A stretch of 64,000 nucleotides of DNA, taken from Ascidiimonas meishanensis (GTDB lineage: Bacteria; Bacteroidota; Bacteroidia; Flavobacteriales; Flavobacteriaceae). The translations under genes and the position numbers were made by a program. The notes under the pieces were generated by a model that saw only the letters and a program-made list of their open reading frames with translations, had not been told where the DNA came from and made no database searches. Within the stretch, counting starts at the first letter, position 1; each line of letters begins with the position of its first letter. Of this stretch, positions 52,451 to 61,648 are shown piece by piece. The stretch covers positions 62,001 to 126,000 of the forward strand of contig NZ_JBBEXD010000005.1 in NCBI RefSeq assembly GCF_037782385.1, given 5' to 3'.

Positions 52451-52645
52451 ATGAAAAAAAAGAACTTTAAAGGACTATCACTTAAAAAACAAACTGTAAC
52501 CAATTTAACAGAGGTAAAAGGCGGCCTTGCAGCATCTGGTTTTCTTTCTTGTATTGAACCTGTTGAAACATTAGATGCGGGTTGCTCAAACCATATGTGT
52601 GATTCAAGGCTGGGAGGTTGTAAAACGTACTACTGCCCTAGATAG
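52451..52645 (+). CDS. Class I lanthipeptide-type precursor peptide
   Basis: A 64-residue peptide. Leader MKKKNFKGLSLKKQTVTNL is nearly the same as that at 31230, and KGG (23-25) is the cleavage site. The core LAASGFLSCIEPVETLDAGC, SNHMCDSRLGGCKTYYC has five Cys, four Ser and two Thr. No processing enzyme is adjacent. A decayed second copy follows. Confidence 0.78.
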   Translation: MKKKNFKGLSLKKQTVTNLTEVKGGLAASGFLSCIEPVETLDAGCSNHMCDSRLGGCKTYYCPR

Positions 52646-52663
52646 TAATTCAAGACCTTAAAG

Positions 52664-52740
52664 AGAACAAAAAAAGAGTTTCAAAGGTCTTCCCTAAGAA
52701 GTACATTTTGCTCGTATGAGTAATACAGTAATATCTTATT
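52664..52740 (+). pseudogene. Decayed lanthipeptide-type leader
   Basis: GAACAAAAAAAGAGTTTCAA and the following bases read as KKSFKGLP then a stop (or KK in the +1 frame), which lines up with the leader KKNFKGLSLKK of the intact gene just upstream. The start codon is lost (AAC in place of ATG) and a frameshift follows the LP. The rest is unrecognisable. Weak but specific, as it occurs directly after the intact gene. Beyond it, 52741-52871 shows no feature. Confidence 0.45.
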
Positions 52741-52871
52741 ATCTTTTTTGATGGGAAGATACTCGGCATATGTCGCTCAAATCATAGGTGTGACTTCTAA
52801 TGAGAAAGATGTAAACCGTACTATTGCTTTGAGAAACGTAAGCTGATTTTATATCAGTTAAAGTTAAGTAG

Positions 52872-52899
52872 AGAAATCCGGGTTTTGGCCCGGATTTCT
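52872..52899 (-). terminator. Terminator after the thioesterase gene
   Basis: AGAAATCCGGG (52872-52882) pairs with CCCGGATTTCT (52889-52899) around six bases. It lies seven bases from the stop of the gene on the minus strand and could act for both strands. Confidence 0.85.
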
Positions 52900-52906
52900 A
52901 TTACTA

Positions 52907-53419
52907 CTAACTTGTAAATAATGCTTTAAGTTCTGTTGCTTCATTGGGTTTCATTTTACCCGCAAGCACAAGGCTTAATTGTTTTCTTCGTAAGGCTGCT
53001 TCAAATCGGTCTTTTTCAAGATCGTTTTCAGGGATTAATACAGGTACTTCTACAGGCATACCAGTATCATCTACTGCCACAAAAGTATAAATAGCTTCAT
53101 TAGCTTTTGTTTTAGAACCAGAAACTCGGTCTTCTACCCAAACGTCAATATAGATCTCCATAGAGGTTTTAAAAGCTCTGGAAACGGCGGCTTCCACAGT
53201 TACAACGCTTCCCAGCGGAATAGCTCTGTTAAACGCAACATGATTTACAGAGGCGGTTACTACAATACGTCTGGAGTGTCTTCTGGCTGCAATACTAGCA
53301 GCGCGATCCATTCTTGCCAATAATTCTCCTCCAAATAAATTATTTAAAGGATTGGTTTCACTAGGAAGAACAAGATCTGTCATGATAGTTCTTGAATTCT
53401 CAGGAGTTCTAGGTTCCAT
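52907..53419 (-). CDS. Acyl-CoA thioesterase (hotdog fold)
   Basis: A 170-residue YciA/BACH-type thioesterase: LPSETNPLNNLFGGELLARMD (with the catalytic Asn/Asp helix) and VNHVAFNRAIPLGSVVTVEA, KANEAIYTFVAVD. It hydrolyses medium- to long-chain acyl-CoAs in the cytoplasm. The start is ATG 53419. Confidence 0.9.
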   Translation of the reverse strand: MEPRTPENSRTIMTDLVLPSETNPLNNLFGGELLARMDRAASIAARRHSRRIVVTASVNHVAFNRAIPLGSVVTVEAAVSRAFKTSMEIYIDVWVEDRVSGSKTKANEAIYTFVAVDDTGMPVEVPVLIPENDLEKDRFEAALRRKQLSLVLAGKMKPNEATELKALFTS

Positions 53420-53433
53420 AAACTAATTTTTTG

Positions 53434-53441
53434 CAAAGATA
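53434..53441 (-). promoter_or_regulatory. -7 promoter box of the thioesterase gene
   Basis: Minus-strand TATCTTTG matches TAnnTTTG and lies 15 nt before the ATG. No TTG at standard spacing. Confidence 0.4.
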
Positions 53442-53513
53442 TGGTGAGAATAGACTAAGAAATAGTAATTCAATAAATAATTAAGAATTTGTTTGAGAGA
53501 ACATGGAAGGGAT

Positions 53514-54455
53514 TTATTTCGTTTCAGAAACAAATAACCAAGCTTCAGGAGAATCTGTTCTTTTGATTTTTCGCAGAAACTCTAATGCTTCTGGAACATC
53601 AGAAAAGCTAGCGTAAGACACCTGATGTAACCCGTAACGATTCATACCAATACGCTCGGCGTTGTATCCTTTTTCCTGAAGTTGTTTTACCTTCCTCTCA
53701 GCATTCGCCTCAATTCTAAAAGCTCCTGCAACTATATGATATTTATAAGATTCTTTTACTACATTTAAATGTACAGAGGGAAGTAAAATAGGATCTGTAT
53801 CGAAGAAAGTAGCACGCTGTATAGTTTGTTCTACCCGCTCCACGGCTTGATCTTCTGCAATTTGCAGTTGTTCGTCACGATAATTTTGGAAAAATATATA
53901 ACCAGTTGCTCCTATGGCCAAAGTAACCAATGCAATAGCTGCATATTTTAAATAGGGTCTTTTTGCTCTTCTTTCTGGCGTAAAAAGAACCGGAACTTTT
54001 GCCTCAATTTTTTCAACCTCTTCCTTCAAAACTTCACGACTGATGGAAGGAGAAACAAATGAACTAAGACCAAAAGAAGGTGTGTGGTAATTTAAATGAT
54101 AAGAAGGTTCAAATACAATACGACCTTCTTCTGTGTATTGAAAAGAACCAATATTCTTTAAGGTAATATCTTCGTTTTTGGTTAACTGAGATTTCCAGAA
54201 ATCAACTAACTTCTCTAATTTTTTAATAGCTTCTTCGTAAGGAATATTTTCTACATCAGAAATATACCTAGCTAACAAACCATCATTAGAATGTAATTGC
54301 TCATTAAAAGAAACCACTTTAGAGGGCGGATAAAACGCATTGGTGGTTTCATGAACTTTAGAAGGTTTTCTATGCGTAAGAAATGCACCAAAGTTAGGAA
54401 TGGTAACACACTGATATCGATATAATAAATCACTTATATAATTCTCTACCCTCAT
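53514..54455 (-). CDS. HU-CCDC81-type and SPOR domain membrane protein
   Basis: About 313 residues. The N-terminal part (YISDLLYRYQCVTIPNFGAF, and FNEQLHSNDGLLARYISD) fits the paired bacterial HU-CCDC81 domains, followed by a membrane helix (about 168-186, YAAIALVTLAIGATGYIFF) and a C-terminal SPOR domain (YHIVAGAFRIEANAERKVKQ) that binds denuded peptidoglycan. It may link division-site peptidoglycan to a cytoplasmic partner. I chose ATG 54455; GTG 54461 is two codons upstream. Confidence 0.85.
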   Translation of the reverse strand: MRVENYISDLLYRYQCVTIPNFGAFLTHRKPSKVHETTNAFYPPSKVVSFNEQLHSNDGLLARYISDVENIPYEEAIKKLEKLVDFWKSQLTKNEDITLKNIGSFQYTEEGRIVFEPSYHLNYHTPSFGLSSFVSPSISREVLKEEVEKIEAKVPVLFTPERRAKRPYLKYAAIALVTLAIGATGYIFFQNYRDEQLQIAEDQAVERVEQTIQRATFFDTDPILLPSVHLNVVKESYKYHIVAGAFRIEANAERKVKQLQEKGYNAERIGMNRYGLHQVSYASFSDVPEALEFLRKIKRTDSPEAWLFVSETK

Positions 54456-54623
54456 TGACACAAATATTAAAAAATTTTAACGCTATGAAAAGCACTGAGG
54501 TGATTTTTTATTAACAGATAACACGCTTTTTTTCAACCATCTTGTTTTCAATTCTTAACAGTTGATTTTTATAGAAATAGTGTAGCATTAATTCTTATTT
54601 TTGAAGGAAAAATCAATTAATTT

Positions 54624-54657
54624 TTGAAAGACATTATTTCAATTAAAATTATCTTTA
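54624..54657 (+). promoter_or_regulatory. Possible promoter of dprA
   Basis: TTG at 54624-54626 (after a T run), 23 nt, TATCTTTA (54650-54657), one mismatch to the consensus, 21 nt before the ATG. Confidence 0.35.
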
Positions 54658-54678
54658 GCATGAATATATTAAACATGT

Positions 54679-55782
54679 ATGAATTATAATGATTTAAGAG
54701 CTGCTATAGCACTCCAGTCAACTCCTAATATTGGAGATGTTAATGCTAAAAAATTGATTGCTCATTGTGGTAGTCCTGAAGCTATTTTTAAAGAACGTAA
54801 AGACAGATTGCTTAAGATAGACGGTATTGGAGCCTATACTATAGCACATCTTTTTGATTCTATTTATTTAAAAAAGGCAGAGGAAGAAATTGCCTATATT
54901 GAGAAGTATAATATTAAGTATCATTTTTTTTCTGATGAAGACTATCCTGTGCGATTGAAACACTGTATAGATAGCCCTATTTTATTATTCAGGAGTGGAA
55001 ACATAGATTTGAAAGGAAAAAAGATACTCAGTATTGTTGGTACCCGTAAAATAACGAATTATGGGATGTCTTTTTGTGAACGCCTATTGGAAGAACTAGC
55101 TCCTTTAGATCCCATTATTGTGAGTGGCTTTGCGTATGGGGTAGATATAACCGCACAGAAAGCTGCTTCAAGATTGGGGATGCAAACAATAGGTTGTTTG
55201 GCTCATGGTTTAAATCAAACCTATCCTAAAATTCATACGCCTTATAGAGCTAAGATTGAAAAAAATGGAGGTTTTTTAACGGAGTTCCATAGTACCTCCC
55301 AGCCAGATCGTGAGAATTTCTTAAAAAGAAATCGAATTATTGCTGGAATTTCAGAGGCAACTGTGGTAATAGAATCTGCTGAGAAAGGAGGAAGTTTAGT
55401 TACTGCTGCAATTGCTAATTCTTATAATAAAGACGTATTTGCCGTTCCCGGAAGATCTGAAGATAAGTTTAGCGTAGGCTGCAATAATCTTATTAAAATG
55501 CAAAAAGCACAAATGCTTACTTGTGCTGCAGATTTAGTTTACCTGCTGGGGTGGGATGTGGAAACCATTGCTACACCGGTCATACAAAAACAATTGTTTG
55601 AAGAGTTGAATACTGAAGAGCAAAAAGTGTATAGCTTTCTTATGAAAAATGGAAAAGAATTACTAGACCTTATTGCTTTGGAATGCAAACTACCTATTCA
55701 TAAAGTATCAAGCTTACTTTTGGGCATGGAATTAAAAGGCGTAGTGAGACCTTTACCTGGTAAACTTTTTGAAGCAGTATAG
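54679..55782 (+). CDS. dprA: DNA-processing protein DprA
   Basis: A 367-residue protein with an N-terminal HhH/SAM-like part, a central Rossmann DprA domain (LSIVGTRKITNYG, IVSGFAYGVDITAQKAA, GCLAHGL) with FLKRNRIIAGISEATVVIES, AEKGGSLVTA, and a C-terminal winged helix. In transformable bacteria it loads RecA on incoming single strands. Its 3' end is two bases from that of trpS (convergent). Confidence 0.95.
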   Translation: MNYNDLRAAIALQSTPNIGDVNAKKLIAHCGSPEAIFKERKDRLLKIDGIGAYTIAHLFDSIYLKKAEEEIAYIEKYNIKYHFFSDEDYPVRLKHCIDSPILLFRSGNIDLKGKKILSIVGTRKITNYGMSFCERLLEELAPLDPIIVSGFAYGVDITAQKAASRLGMQTIGCLAHGLNQTYPKIHTPYRAKIEKNGGFLTEFHSTSQPDRENFLKRNRIIAGISEATVVIESAEKGGSLVTAAIANSYNKDVFAVPGRSEDKFSVGCNNLIKMQKAQMLTCAADLVYLLGWDVETIATPVIQKQLFEELNTEEQKVYSFLMKNGKELLDLIALECKLPIHKVSSLLLGMELKGVVRPLPGKLFEAV

Positions 55783-55784
55783 AA

Positions 55785-56753
55785 TTAATAACCTAGTTTT
55801 ATGCGAACGCGATGTAAAACTTCATCAGCAACTTTTGAAGCTTTGGCTGCACCAACTGCTAATGCTTCATCTATTTTCTCCGGATGATCCATATAAAAAT
55901 GGAACTTTTCTCTTACATCAGAAAAACGTTCTAAAATAAGTTCAAACAAGGCTTGTTTGGCATGGCCATAGCCGTAACCTCCTTTTTGGTAATTACGCTT
56001 CATTTCGGCACTCGCTTCTGGAGTAGCTAATATTTTATACAAAGCAAAAACAGTATCGTTTTCTGTACTCTTAGGCTCCTCTAAAGGAGTACTATCTGTT
56101 TGAATACTCATTACTTGCTTTCGTAGTTTTTTATCAGATAGAAAGATATTGATCAAATTCCCTTTGCTTTTACTCATTTTTTGACCATCTGTACCGGGGA
56201 TATACATAGTATCTTCTTGTACTTTTGCTTGTGGAAGCACCAATGTTTCCCCAATCAGATTATTAAATCGGGCAGCTACATCACGGGTCATTTCAAGGTG
56301 TTGTAATTGGTCTTTTCCTACAGGAACAATTTCTGCATCATACAGAATAATATCAGCAGCCATGAGCATTGGATATGTGAATAAACCAGCATTTACATCT
56401 TCTAAGCGCGCTGCTTTGTCCTTAAAAGAATGCGCTAAGGTGAGCCTTTGATATGGAAAAAAACAGCTTAGATACCAAGATAATTCGGTTACCTGAGGGA
56501 CATCACTCTGGCGATAAAAAACAGTTTTGCTTACATCAAGACCTGCAGCTAGCCAGGCAGCGGCAGTAGCATAGGTATTTTCTTTTAATTGTTCCCCGTT
56601 TTTAATCTGCGTAAGCGAATGCATATCTGCAATAAATAGAAAAGATTCATTGGTAGTATCTTCCGCCATCTTAATCGCCGGTATGATAGCCCCCAAAAGA
56701 TTTCCTAAGTGAGGTATTCCGGTACTTTGCACGCCTGTTAATATTCTTGCCAT
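55785..56753 (-). CDS. trpS: Tryptophanyl-tRNA synthetase
   Basis: A 322-residue class I synthetase. The HIGH-like motif is PHLGN (residues about 14-18), the KMSKS motif is GQKMSKSKGN, and the tryptophan pocket segment MLMAADIILYDAEIVPVGKD is present. Length is normal. Confidence 0.96.
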   Translation of the reverse strand: MARILTGVQSTGIPHLGNLLGAIIPAIKMAEDTTNESFLFIADMHSLTQIKNGEQLKENTYATAAAWLAAGLDVSKTVFYRQSDVPQVTELSWYLSCFFPYQRLTLAHSFKDKAARLEDVNAGLFTYPMLMAADIILYDAEIVPVGKDQLQHLEMTRDVAARFNNLIGETLVLPQAKVQEDTMYIPGTDGQKMSKSKGNLINIFLSDKKLRKQVMSIQTDSTPLEEPKSTENDTVFALYKILATPEASAEMKRNYQKGGYGYGHAKQALFELILERFSDVREKFHFYMDHPEKIDEALAVGAAKASKVADEVLHRVRIKLGY

Positions 56754-56776
56754 ATCAATTCTTTATCAAAGAGGCA

Positions 56777-56810
56777 CAAAGGTAAAAGAATTACTAAAAA
56801 ACCTCATCAA
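56777..56810 (-). promoter_or_regulatory. Promoter of trpS
   Basis: Minus-strand TACCTTTG (plus 56777-56784) with a TTTG (complement of CAAA at plus 56808-56811) 23 nt upstream. It predicts a leader of about 16 nt. Confidence 0.6.
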
Positions 56811-56816
56811 ATTTGT

Positions 56817-56824
56817 TATTTTTG
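56817..56824 (+). promoter_or_regulatory. -7 box at the plsC start, suggesting a near-leaderless transcript
   Basis: TATTTTTG matches TAnnTTTG and ends only five bases before the ATG at 56830. If real, the mRNA would begin at or near the start codon. No TTG at proper spacing, so it may be chance. Confidence 0.25.
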
Positions 56825-56829
56825 GTGGC

Positions 56830-57588
56830 ATGATTGTTCTGTTAAGGAATCTTTTTTACATAATTTGGCGTATCTGGTTTTACATCTTGGTCGCAATCCC
56901 TATTATTATTCTTTTTCCGGTGCTATTAGTATTATCTTCAAGAGATAAATTCTATAAACAGTTTTTTTGGTTAGCTAGAAATATTTGGGCTCCTTTTGTT
57001 CTTTTTGGAATGGGTTTTTTTCCTATTATTAAAAAGGAAGAAAAAATAGTGAAGAATAAAAGCTATATGCTAATAGCTAATCATACTAGCATGACTGATA
57101 TTATGTTAATGCTTCGCACCTCTCATAACCCTTTTGTCTTTGTTGGTAAAAAAGAACTGGCTAAAATTCCTTTGTTTGGACTGTTTTACAAACGCGTATG
57201 TATTATGGTAGACAGAACCAGTGCCAAAAGTCGTACAGCCGTGTATAAAAGAGCGCAGGCAAGATTGAACAGTGGGTTAAGTATTTGCATCTTTCCAGAA
57301 GGAGGTGTTCCAGATGATGAGAGTATTTTGTTAGATGAATTTAGGGATGGTGCTTTCAGGTTAGCAATAGAATATCAAATTCCTGTGGTTCCCATTTCTT
57401 TTGCAGATAATAAAAAGAGATTTCCGTTTCGCTTTTTTGGTGGCTCCATGGGAAAAATGCGCGTACAAGTGCATCATTTTCTGCCTACAAAAGGTATGAA
57501 AATTGAAAATAAAACAGTTTTAAAAGAACAGGCATATACGGTTATTAAAAACCAACTTAAGAAGTTTCAAAAAGAGAAGGCCGCATAA
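56830..57588 (+). CDS. plsC: 1-acyl-sn-glycerol-3-phosphate acyltransferase
   Basis: A 252-residue membrane-bound acyltransferase of phospholipid synthesis. It has two N-terminal hydrophobic helices, the catalytic NHTSMTDIM (HxxxxD) and the substrate-binding FPEGGVPDD motif (FPEGT-type). Length is normal. Confidence 0.92.
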   Translation: MIVLLRNLFYIIWRIWFYILVAIPIIILFPVLLVLSSRDKFYKQFFWLARNIWAPFVLFGMGFFPIIKKEEKIVKNKSYMLIANHTSMTDIMLMLRTSHNPFVFVGKKELAKIPLFGLFYKRVCIMVDRTSAKSRTAVYKRAQARLNSGLSICIFPEGGVPDDESILLDEFRDGAFRLAIEYQIPVVPISFADNKKRFPFRFFGGSMGKMRVQVHHFLPTKGMKIENKTVLKEQAYTVIKNQLKKFQKEKAA

Positions 57589-57652
57589 AGCGACCTTATC
57601 TCCCATCATTGCTTTTTTTCATAGCAATAATCAACCTAACCAACTAATAATT

Positions 57653-59332
57653 CTAAAACCTAAAACTTAAACCTGTATAGACACCTATAGTATAAGGTCT
57701 AAAGCCACCATCTTCATTTGAAAATGTATTCAGTTGATACTTAAAGATAGGTTCAAGGTTTAATAGTATTTTATCAGATAATTTATAATCAAGACCAAAA
57801 CCAATATTGGTGCTAAAGCTGGTATTGTTTAAGTTGTTGGCTTCTCCTATATTAGTTACAAGATCATCTGAAGCAACAGAGATTGCATTATCTGTAAGAA
57901 ATAAAGAACTAAATCCTCCAATAATATGTATACCCAACTTTCTATCTATCAACCTATATTTTAACTCTAAAGGCACTTCTAAATACCCTAACTCCTGCGT
58001 TAAGATTCCATTAACTCCGGGAGCTTCTATATTTATCTCCCTATCAGCAATATTAGGGGTATTATTCAAAGGGCGATCACTAATTCTAAGATTAGCGGTA
58101 GTATTTGCATAAGCAATTGTAGCAATAGGAGCCGCCTGAAGTGCTTGAGAAGTAATGGCAATATCATCAGTTTCGTATCCGTAATTCACCATATTAACAC
58201 CAGAACGGATGCTAAGACGATTGGAAATCTCATAAGCTACGTTAATGCCATAGCTCATATTAATATTCCCAGATTTAGAATTATCAGCAAACTGCGAATG
58301 AATGGGAGAGCCCTCCCCTAAAGTATTATAGTATACAGGTGCTATAGAAGGATTCACACTCCATTTGGCAACGTTGACAGTTTCTTCTACATCCTTTTCC
58401 TTTAATGCTTCCTGTTCTGCAATAGCATCATAAATAGACGTTTTCTTTTCTAAAACGTTTTGGTCTGAAACACCTGTTTTTTGAGTTTCTTGTTTTTTGA
58501 ATTTTTCATTTTCAACAATTGTATTATTTGTTGAATTTTTCTCAGGCAAATTTTGATTATTTACAATCACAGCTTCTTGTTCTTCCTTGTTAGAAATGGG
58601 AAGCTTATTGGAAGTTAGAGAATCTTTTTTTATAGTTTTCTCAGGATTATTATGTTCAACAACTGCATCTATATTTTTGTTTTCAATGATGGTTTGCTTC
58701 TTTTTTATTCTATCCTGCCGGAGGGGAAGCTCTTTTTCTTTAGTCTTAATATTATTGTTAGATTCAACCACTACTGCATCTTCAGCTTTGTTATGTGGTA
58801 CAGTAATTAATTCCTCTTTCTGAGTCGTATGCGTATTAGATTTTAAAGTTTCTTTTGTTTGCTCAACAACATGTTCTCTTTTCTGTCCCTTAGAAGGAGA
58901 AGGTATTTCACCATTATTTTTCTCGCTAATTACAACTGTTTCTTCTTTTTTAGGAGTATCAGAGACATTGGTAAGAGTGTCTATCTCTACAACAACTTCT
59001 TCAGCAGTGATTTGTTCTTTATCAAGCTGAAAAAGCTCTTTCTCCTTGTTTTCATTTTCAGGTGTTTTGTCTCTCTTTTCTTTAGTATCTGTAACAGGTA
59101 ACTGCTGCGTATCAATATTAGAACTTAAGAAATAATAGCCAAGAGTAAATAGTAGCGCTAATGCCGCAGCTATACCTCCCAAACGCCACCAAACAGGGAT
59201 CACTCTCCGCCGCTTATCTGGTTTTTCATCCAGTTTACTTTCAATTTTAGACCATAAAGCATCCTCAGGCGAAACATCAAGATCTTTGAATCTTTCTCTA
59301 AATAAACGGTCTATATTTTTTTGTTCACCCAT
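57653..59332 (-). CDS. Anti-sigma-like protein fused to an outer-membrane beta-barrel through a long linker
   Basis: A 559-residue protein: about 48 cytoplasmic residues (FRERFKDLDVSPEDALWSKI, an anti-sigma-like helical stretch), one membrane helix (49-70), a K/E/N/T-rich low-complexity linker (about 71-322), and a C-terminal part with alternating strands (SVNPSIAPVYYNT ... GVYTGLSFRF, ending in Phe) of the PorT-type outer-membrane barrel family. It starts two bases after the sigma-factor stop. A single chain would bridge inner and outer membranes and could pass a surface signal to the sigma factor. The alternative is that the barrel is soluble or periplasmic. Confidence 0.85.
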   Translation of the reverse strand: MGEQKNIDRLFRERFKDLDVSPEDALWSKIESKLDEKPDKRRRVIPVWWRLGGIAAALALLFTLGYYFLSSNIDTQQLPVTDTKEKRDKTPENENKEKELFQLDKEQITAEEVVVEIDTLTNVSDTPKKEETVVISEKNNGEIPSPSKGQKREHVVEQTKETLKSNTHTTQKEELITVPHNKAEDAVVVESNNNIKTKEKELPLRQDRIKKKQTIIENKNIDAVVEHNNPEKTIKKDSLTSNKLPISNKEEQEAVIVNNQNLPEKNSTNNTIVENEKFKKQETQKTGVSDQNVLEKKTSIYDAIAEQEALKEKDVEETVNVAKWSVNPSIAPVYYNTLGEGSPIHSQFADNSKSGNINMSYGINVAYEISNRLSIRSGVNMVNYGYETDDIAITSQALQAAPIATIAYANTTANLRISDRPLNNTPNIADREINIEAPGVNGILTQELGYLEVPLELKYRLIDRKLGIHIIGGFSSLFLTDNAISVASDDLVTNIGEANNLNNTSFSTNIGFGLDYKLSDKILLNLEPIFKYQLNTFSNEDGGFRPYTIGVYTGLSFRF

Positions 59333-59334
59333 AA

Positions 59335-59877
59335 TTAAAGTGAGTTAATTTTTTTTTTTGATTGATAATCTTCAATCTTGTTTTTTAAAATCATTCGTGC
59401 TCTAGACAAATTTGATTTAGAAGTACCTTCAGAGATGTTCAACATCTCACTTATATCCTTGTGAGAATAGCCATCTAAAACATACATTGAAAATACAAGT
59501 CTATACCTATCTGGTAATTCTTGTATAATACTTAATAAATATTGTAATGACACGTTTTCATCTTCTACATATACATCTACCTCTTCTGGTATATCATCAG
59601 AAATAATATCAAAAACACCTTCTTTTCTATACTTTTGAAGGTTGGTATTAACAGTTATTCTACATATCCAGCCTTCAAAAGATCCTTTAAAATTATATTG
59701 ATCTATTTTATTAAAAATAGTAATGAAGCTGTCTTGTAAATTATCATCGGCTTCGGTTTTATTTCTTGAATATTTTAAACATATTCCATATAATTTGGAC
59801 GAAAATAGCCTGTACAATTGTTCTTGGCCTTTTCGTTCTCTTTTTTTGCAAAGATGAATGAGTTGTTCTAAACTCAC
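59335..59877 (-). CDS. ECF-type RNA polymerase sigma factor
   Basis: A 180-residue protein with sigma region 2 (YRLFSSKLYGICLKYSRNKT, DNLQDSFITIFNKIDQY) and region 4 (LPDRYRLVFSMYVLDGYSHK, DISEMLNISEGTSKSNLSRA). It controls its own set of genes and would be held by the membrane protein encoded two bases downstream. Confidence 0.93.
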   Translation of the reverse strand: MSLEQLIHLCKKRERKGQEQLYRLFSSKLYGICLKYSRNKTEADDNLQDSFITIFNKIDQYNFKGSFEGWICRITVNTNLQKYRKEGVFDIISDDIPEEVDVYVEDENVSLQYLLSIIQELPDRYRLVFSMYVLDGYSHKDISEMLNISEGTSKSNLSRARMILKNKIEDYQSKKKINSL

Positions 59878-59912
59878 AAATTGTTGGTTTTAGTTTAAAT
59901 TAGTAAGAACGT

Positions 59913-60323
59913 CTATTCTTCAATAACCGGAACTTCTATAACAAGATAATCAGGGTCTCCATTTGCATCATTTCCACGCCAGAATCTGAATGTATAGATC
60001 CCCGTATTAAGTACTACGAAGTCAAAAGAAACTTCTACTTCTTGGTTTATCTCATTACAGGTCGTTCTATCAAAAACAGAAGTAACTAAGGTTACAGAAC
60101 GTTCGTTTTCTCCGGTTCTCAAATAATCAAAGCCTTCAAAGAAATAACAATCATTTGGCCGTAAATAACTTACCTTAATATTGTATGACTCATTTAATTC
60201 AAAGGATTCTGGCAGCGTTGCTCCCGTCACTGGAATAGCTTCAAAGTGAAAATTGGCACCATCATCAAGACTACAAGAGGTGATAGTTGCAATTAGTAGG
60301 CATAAGGCAAAAATCTTCTTCAT
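59913..60323 (-). CDS. Small lipoprotein upstream of the sigma factor gene
   Basis: A 136-residue protein with lipoprotein signal (IATITSCSLDD, Cys17) and a beta-rich body. Three further Cys suggest disulfides. No family recognised. It lies 35 bases before the sigma-factor gene and may belong to the same operon, perhaps as part of the envelope-sensing unit. Confidence 0.7.
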   Translation of the reverse strand: MKKIFALCLLIATITSCSLDDGANFHFEAIPVTGATLPESFELNESYNIKVSYLRPNDCYFFEGFDYLRTGENERSVTLVTSVFDRTTCNEINQEVEVSFDFVVLNTGIYTFRFWRGNDANGDPDYLVIEVPVIEE

Positions 60324-60453
60324 AAAAATATCTTTTTAATAAGATGCTTAATTACTAAAAAGGTTGCGTAATCACAAATATTTTTGATAGATATGATATA
60401 GAATAATGAGGTTTCTATTAAAAATGATTTATTTGCTTTATCATAGGTACTAA

Positions 60454-60477
60454 AAAAACCGGCTTCTGCCGGTTTTT
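60454..60477 (-). terminator. Terminator of recA
   Basis: AAAAACCGGC (60454-60463) pairs with GCCGGTTTTT (60468-60477) around TTCT, directly after the recA stop on the minus strand, followed by a T run there. Confidence 0.9.
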
Positions 60478-60478
60478 G

Positions 60479-61486
60479 TTAATCTTTTAAAGCTTTAAGT
60501 GCCTCCCTTATTTTTATTTCGAGTTCTTCTAGTAATTCAGGATTATCCATGAGCAGGAGCTTTACAGCATCTCTTCCTTGGCCTAATTTAGTATCTCCAT
60601 AACTAAACCAAGAACCACTTTTTTTAATAATCTCATATTCTACTCCAATATCTAATATTTCTCCAATTCTTGAAATACCCTCCCCATACATAATGTCAAA
60701 TTCGGCCGTTCTAAAAGGAGGCGCTACCTTGTTTTTAACAACTTTTACGCGTGTTTTGTTACCAGCAACACCACCATCACTCGTTTTTATTTGGGTAGAA
60801 CGTCTTATGTCTAACCTTACAGAAGCATAGAATTTAAGCGCATTTCCTCCAGTTGTGGTTTCTGGATTTCCAAACATAACACCAATTTTCTCCCGCAATT
60901 GGTTGATAAAAACAACAGTACATTTTGTTTTACTAATGGTACCAGTTAATTTTCTAAGCGCTTGAGACATTAATCTGGCGTGAAGCCCCATTTTTGAATC
61001 GCCCATTTCTCCTTCAATTTCACTTTTAGGGGTAAGCGCTGCTACAGAATCTATAATTACAATATCAATAGCTCCAGATCTAATAAGGTTATCTGTAATT
61101 TCCAAAGCCTGTTCTCCATGATCTGGTTGTGAAATGATTAAATTATCAATATCAACACCTAGTTTTTTAGCATAAAAGCGATCAAAAGCGTGTTCTGCAT
61201 CTATAAAAGCAGCAATTCCACCCGCTTTTTGAGCTTCAGCTATGGCATGCAAGGTTAGCGTTGTTTTACCTGAAGATTCAGGACCGTAGATTTCAATAAC
61301 CCTCCCTTTTGGATAGCCACCTACACCTAAAGCGATGTCAAGGCCAATAGAACCTGAAGGAATAACTTCAACATCTTCAGCAACACTATCACCCATCTTC
61401 ATAACGGCACCTTTGCCATAGGTTTTATCTAATTTGTCTAATGTTAGTTTAAGGGCTTTTAATTTCGCATCTTTTTCAGAACTCAT
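60479..61486 (-). CDS. recA: Recombinase RecA
   Basis: A 335-residue recombinase. Walker A GPESSGKTT (68-76), AFIDAEHAFD, Walker B IVIIDSVAAL, loop L1 MGLHARLMSQALRKL and loop L2 FGNPETTTGGNALKFYAS are all present. Length is normal; the C-terminal acidic tail is short. Confidence 0.98.
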   Translation of the reverse strand: MSSEKDAKLKALKLTLDKLDKTYGKGAVMKMGDSVAEDVEVIPSGSIGLDIALGVGGYPKGRVIEIYGPESSGKTTLTLHAIAEAQKAGGIAAFIDAEHAFDRFYAKKLGVDIDNLIISQPDHGEQALEITDNLIRSGAIDIVIIDSVAALTPKSEIEGEMGDSKMGLHARLMSQALRKLTGTISKTKCTVVFINQLREKIGVMFGNPETTTGGNALKFYASVRLDIRRSTQIKTSDGGVAGNKTRVKVVKNKVAPPFRTAEFDIMYGEGISRIGEILDIGVEYEIIKKSGSWFSYGDTKLGQGRDAVKLLLMDNPELLEELEIKIREALKALKD

Positions 61487-61648
61487 ACTGTATTTTCTAT
61501 TGAATTAACTACCGCTAAAATACCACTTCTTTTTACCACTTACAATGCATCTAATACCTTTTAATTAACACTTTTTAAAAGCTGTTTTTAGAACTATTTC
61601 TTTCCATTAATAATACTATATATAGCGGCCTAATGATGGTAAAAATGA

